Origin: an uncultured Clostridia bacterium
GTDB taxonomy: Bacteria; Bacillota; Clostridia; TANB77; CAG-508
Reading direction: 5' to 3'
DNA: 7,883 nucleotides
NCBI GenBank assembly: GCA_947624365.1
Contig: CANQJY010000048.1
Location: 1 to 7,883, forward strand
Positions 5,230-7,883 of the stretch are shown piece by piece. Under the pieces are notes generated by a model, which had not been told where the DNA came from, did not search any database, and worked only from the letters and a program-made list of their open reading frames with translations. The first letter of the stretch is position 1. Each line of letters opens with the position of its first letter. The position numbers were made by a program, and so were the translations under genes.

Positions 5230-6183
5230 ATGCATTTTTTAGTAATTAAGCTGAAAAGAAATTTTTTTGCTATCTTATTTTTATTATTTGCAATAAGTTT
5301 ATTACTATTTTCTAAAAATAATCTTATCTCTGTAAAAAATGGCTTGACTCTTTGGGCTACATCTGTTGTGCCTTCCTTATTTCCTTTTTTTGTTGCAACA
5401 GAATTATTAATGCATACTAATATTGTTAATTTTTTTGGACGCATATGTGAGCGTTTCATGAAACCTCTTTTTAATATTAATGGCAGAGGTGCTTTTGGAT
5501 TTATAATGGGATTGATTAGTGGATATCCTATGGGTGCTAAAATTGCTTGTGAATTTAGAAAAAATAATGTTTGTTCAAAAGCAGAATGTGAAAGATTACT
5601 AAGTTTTATTGTTGGAACTGTTGGCATTAGTATGTTTGGAAATACAACAATTGGTGTTTTACTACTTATAACACATGTACTAGCAAGTTTAACAGTTGGT
5701 TATATCTTTCGTTTTTGGAAAAAAGAAAATTATAGGAGTTCAGAACCTACATCATATATCACACCTAAGAGTATGGTCACATTTTCTAATTTAGGAGAAA
5801 TATTAAGTGAAAGTATTACAAGTAGTATTCAAACTCTTTTAATAATTGGTGGATTTGTTGTTATCTTTTCTAGCATTATTTCGATTTTAAAAGCAAGTGG
5901 TATTGTTAATAATATCTATCTTCTTGGAATTCTAGAAATTACTAATGGTATTTCATCTTTAAGTGCTCTACATATTAAAAATATATCTTTGCCAATTATT
6001 TTTACTGCATTTTTATTAGGCTTTGGTGGAATTTCTATACTATTGCAAGTTTGGAGTATTATTTCTAGAAGTGATTTATCTATTAAACCTTATTTTTATG
6101 GAAAATTATTACATGGTATAATCTCTGCCTTTTATACTTTTATTGCCATCTATTGTTTTCCTTTTTTGAATTTTAATTTATAG
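5230..6183 (+). CDS. ylbJ: YlbJ-like sporulation integral membrane protein
   Basis: Polytopic membrane protein of the YlbJ family, which in Bacillus is made in the mother cell and needed for normal spores. The family belongs to the nucleoside-recognition/gate-domain transporters; the substrate is not established here. Of 317 residues, about eight stretches are hydrophobic. Family signatures are WATSVVPSLFPFFVATELL (42-60), GLISGYPMGAKI (94-105), MFGNTTIGVLL (135-145), LEITNGISSLS (235-245), FLLGFGGISILLQVWSIIS (261-279) and SIKPYFYGKLLHG (284-296). The ATG at 5230 is preferred because AGGTGA lies 5 nt upstream; an in-frame GTG at 5221 falls inside that ribosome site. One oddity: after LLSF (123-126) the sequence goes straight to IVGTVG, where relatives as I recall carry an NN(S/A)GPLF-type motif. 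About 8 residues are missing. The frame is otherwise intact. A small gene follows 51 bp downstream with no terminator between, suggesting co-transcription. Confidence 0.87.
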   Translation: MHFLVIKLKRNFFAILFLLFAISLLLFSKNNLISVKNGLTLWATSVVPSLFPFFVATELLMHTNIVNFFGRICERFMKPLFNINGRGAFGFIMGLISGYPMGAKIACEFRKNNVCSKAECERLLSFIVGTVGISMFGNTTIGVLLLITHVLASLTVGYIFRFWKKENYRSSEPTSYITPKSMVTFSNLGEILSESITSSIQTLLIIGGFVVIFSSIISILKASGIVNNIYLLGILEITNGISSLSALHIKNISLPIIFTAFLLGFGGISILLQVWSIISRSDLSIKPYFYGKLLHGIISAFYTFIAIYCFPFLNFNL

Positions 6184-6234
6184 GTTATATTCTTTAATAT
6201 ATTATCATAGTTTGTAAGCAAAGGAGTTGATAAA

Positions 6235-6414
6235 ATGGAAACAGATTATCCAGATTTTAATGAAATGTATAAAGATCCTATGTTTAATCCAATTGCACAA
6301 TATGAACAAGCATATAGTTATTATCGTTATTTATGTATGCAAATGGATTACAAGATTAAATGTAAAGAATATGAAAAAATGTGTGGAAATAACGGTGAAA
6401 GAATGTCTAGATAA
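6235..6414 (+). CDS. Small tyrosine-rich uncharacterised protein after ylbJ
   Basis: A 59-residue protein beginning METDYPDFNEMYKDP that I do not recognise. It is unusually rich in Tyr (9) and Met (7), with three Cys (C34, C43, C50) and an aromatic stretch QAYSYYRYL (25-33). It has no membrane segment or signal peptide. The ATG is preceded by AAGGAG at normal spacing, and it lies 51 bp after ylbJ without an intervening terminator, so it is probably in the same transcript. Tyr- and Cys-rich small proteins are common in spore coats, and the neighbour is a sporulation gene; a coat-associated role is therefore a reasonable guess but unproven. A different open frame covering 6227-6430 lacks a ribosome site and is discarded. 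Confidence 0.75.
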   Translation: METDYPDFNEMYKDPMFNPIAQYEQAYSYYRYLCMQMDYKIKCKEYEKMCGNNGERMSR

Positions 6415-6426
6415 ATATTATACTTT

Positions 6427-6458
6427 TTAAAAAAAATTTTTAATTTTATTTACTTTTT
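6427..6458 (+). terminator. Possible weak A-U terminator after the small tyrosine-rich gene
   Basis: TTAAAAA and TTTTTAA (6427-6443) can form a 7-bp stem made only of A-U pairs, followed by T-rich sequence. Without G-C pairs it would be a weak terminator at best. It sits between two transcription units, which is its main support. Confidence 0.2.
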
Positions 6459-6488
6459 TTGACAAATCATATACAATAAGAATATAAA
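6459..6488 (+). promoter_or_regulatory. Sigma-A promoter of the Lon-family protease gene
   Basis: A perfect TTGACA (6459-6464) is followed after 18 bp by TATAAA (6483-6488). The start would be near 6495, about 40 nt before the ATG at 6535. No CtsR or HrcA (CIRCE) operator is seen nearby, so constitutive housekeeping expression is likely. Confidence 0.72.
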
Positions 6489-6534
6489 AATTACAAAATG
6501 GGAAACAATAAAGAAAAAAAGTGAGGGAAAACAA

Positions 6535-7883
6535 ATGAAGAACAAAAATGAATTATCTTACAAAGACTTGAAAATGTCTTGTGATGAAAGTCTTTTTAAT
6601 TTTGAAACAACAGAAGAATTAGAAAATATCAATACAGGAATTGGTCAAGAACGTGGAATTAAAGCCTTAGAATTTGGTCTTCAAGTTGATGTAAAAGGAT
6701 ATAATTTGTATCTAGAAGGCCCTACTGGTGTTGGAAAAACAATGTATACAAAAAATTATTTAGACAAATTATCTAGTAAACAAAAAGTTCCAAATGACTG
6801 GTGTTATATTTATAATTTTAACAATCCAAACAATCCTATTTCTGTTTCTCTACCAGCAGGTCAAGGAAAAGAATTTAGAGATAATATGGATGGTTTTATT
6901 AAAGAAATTAAAAAAGATATAAAAAAGACTTTTAATGCTGATGATTTTGAAAAAGAAAAAACTTTGATTAAGCAAGAATTTGAAGAAAAACGTTCTGCTC
7001 TTTTGGAAAAATTAAATAATGATGCATCAAAATATAATTTTCAAGTAAAAGCTTCTCAAAATGGTATTTATATGATGCCTGTTGTTGATGGCAAAGCAAT
7101 TGAAGAAGAAGAATTTGATAAATTAGATGAAAATGTTAAACAAGAATATGAAGAGAAATCTTCAATTGTACAAGAACAAATTATGAATGTGATAAGCCAA
7201 ATTAAAGAAATTGAGCGCCAATCTGACAAAAAAATTTCAGAATGGCAATCTAATATTGCTCTTTTGACTGTTAGTGCACATATTAATTTCTTAAAATCAA
7301 AATATAAACGAAATAAAAAAATAAATAATTTTTTAAATGATGTTAAACAAGATGTTCTAAAAAATGTTTCTTATTTCTTAGAAGAAGATAAAATATCTCA
7401 AAATTCTGCTCAACCTATTAATCCAGCACAAAGAAAACCAGATCCTTCTTTAAATTATCGTGTTAATTTATTTATTGATAATTCTAATTTAGAAGGTAGC
7501 CCAGTTATTATGGATTCTAATTACTCATATCACAATATTTTTGGTGCATTAGAATATGAAAATTATTATGGTGCATTAAAAACTGATTTTACAATGTTAA
7601 AACCTGGCTTATTACATCAAGCAAATGGAGGGTATATAATATTCCAAGCAAAAGATTTATTATCTTCACCTGCTTGCTATGAAGCTTTAAAAAAAGCATT
7701 ACGTGTAAAAGAATTAGGAATTGAAGGATTACCAGAGCAACGTTCTTCTATGGTAATGGTTTCTTTACAACCTGAGCCTATTCCTTTAGATTTAAAAGTT
7801 ATTTTAATTGGAAATGGTCAAATTTATCAAACATTATTAGCAATGGACTCTGATTTTAAGGAATTATTTAAAATCAAAGTAGA
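6535..7883 (+). CDS. Lon-family ATP-dependent protease (AAA_32 type), N-terminal part, cut by the window edge
   Basis: Cytoplasmic ATP-dependent protease of the COG1067 Lon-like group. The first 449 residues are present; the C-terminal S16 protease domain with its Ser-Lys dyad would lie beyond the window. Visible features are TTEELE (25-30), GIGQERGIKALEFGL (35-49), Walker A GPTGVGKT (62-69), DWCYIYNF (88-95) with NPISVSLPAGQG, a long charged coiled-coil-like segment (about 125-240), VIMDSNYSYHNIFGALEYE (324-342), and GGYIIFQAKDLL (365-376), the Walker B-side segment. QPEPIPLDLKVILIG (412-426) leads to the edge. This order is typical of the roughly 750-800-residue members rather than classical LonA, whose N-domain is absent. 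The start is fixed by GAGGG 7 nt upstream of the ATG. It has its own promoter and is probably independent of ylbJ. One family position, usually Arg in FGRIEYE as I recall, is Ala here (339). Confidence 0.9.
   Translation, partial: MKNKNELSYKDLKMSCDESLFNFETTEELENINTGIGQERGIKALEFGLQVDVKGYNLYLEGPTGVGKTMYTKNYLDKLSSKQKVPNDWCYIYNFNNPNNPISVSLPAGQGKEFRDNMDGFIKEIKKDIKKTFNADDFEKEKTLIKQEFEEKRSALLEKLNNDASKYNFQVKASQNGIYMMPVVDGKAIEEEEFDKLDENVKQEYEEKSSIVQEQIMNVISQIKEIERQSDKKISEWQSNIALLTVSAHINFLKSKYKRNKKINNFLNDVKQDVLKNVSYFLEEDKISQNSAQPINPAQRKPDPSLNYRVNLFIDNSNLEGSPVIMDSNYSYHNIFGALEYENYYGALKTDFTMLKPGLLHQANGGYIIFQAKDLLSSPACYEALKKALRVKELGIEGLPEQRSSMVMVSLQPEPIPLDLKVILIGNGQIYQTLLAMDSDFKELFKIKV

Noticed and set aside
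5190..5627. Open frame of 145 codons on the minus strand across the start of ylbJ
   Set aside because: It lies antisense to well-conserved YlbJ coding sequence and has no family features of its own.
6227..6430. Open frame of 67 codons on the plus strand after ylbJ
   Set aside because: It starts at a TTG inside the ribosome site of the 59-codon gene at 6235 and is an out-of-frame shadow of it.
6499..6525. Eight-codon leader peptide (MGNNKEKK) before the Lon-family gene
   Set aside because: No ribosome site precedes its ATG and there is no associated hairpin switch.
1..7883. CRISPR array, insertion sequence, tRNA or rRNA genes
   Set aside because: No regularly spaced repeats, transposase frames, terminal inverted repeats, tRNA cloverleaf or rRNA-like sequence were seen on either strand.

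Overview
The window is AT-rich (visibly well under 35% GC) and carries the class III heat-shock operon layout ctsR-mcsA-mcsB-clpC together with a YlbJ-type sporulation membrane protein. This points to a low-GC, spore-forming Firmicute, most likely an uncultured Clostridia-type gut or anaerobe lineage. The species cannot be told from the sequence.

Layout. Positions 1-4929 are mainly a minus-strand stress operon. From its promoter it reads ctsR (repressor), mcsA (zinc-finger activator), mcsB (protein-arginine kinase homologue), then clpC (AAA+ unfoldase), ending in a hairpin terminator at the window's left edge. A three-half-site CtsR operator lies just downstream of a sigma-A promoter. Between mcsB and clpC, where these genes usually sit close together, there is a 330-bp gap. 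It holds a complete small transcription unit on the opposite strand: a consensus sigma-A promoter, a hairpin-rich leader, a strong ribosome site, a 59-residue two-helix membrane protein and a strong terminator that overlaps both its own stop codon and the end of mcsB.

Upstream of ctsR lies a 54-residue minus-strand orphan gene. Then, divergently on the plus strand, come ylbJ and a 59-residue tyrosine-rich orphan gene. A separate sigma-A promoter then drives a Lon-family (AAA_32-type) ATP-dependent protease that runs off the right edge.

How the parts fit. In Bacillus, McsB with McsA phosphorylates arginines on CtsR and damaged proteins, and ClpC with ClpP recognises phosphoarginine through its N-domain. 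Here ClpC keeps both phosphoarginine-site glutamates (E31, E105) and CtsR keeps its glycine wing. McsB, however, has Tyr in place of the catalytic Cys, has lost the GEGSEA loop carrying the catalytic Glu, and lacks the first Arg of the RDxxRA allosteric motif. It looks like a pseudokinase inside an otherwise normal operon. This and the antisense membrane-protein gene are the two most unusual observations. A third is an apparent small in-frame loss of the NNSGPLF-type motif in YlbJ.
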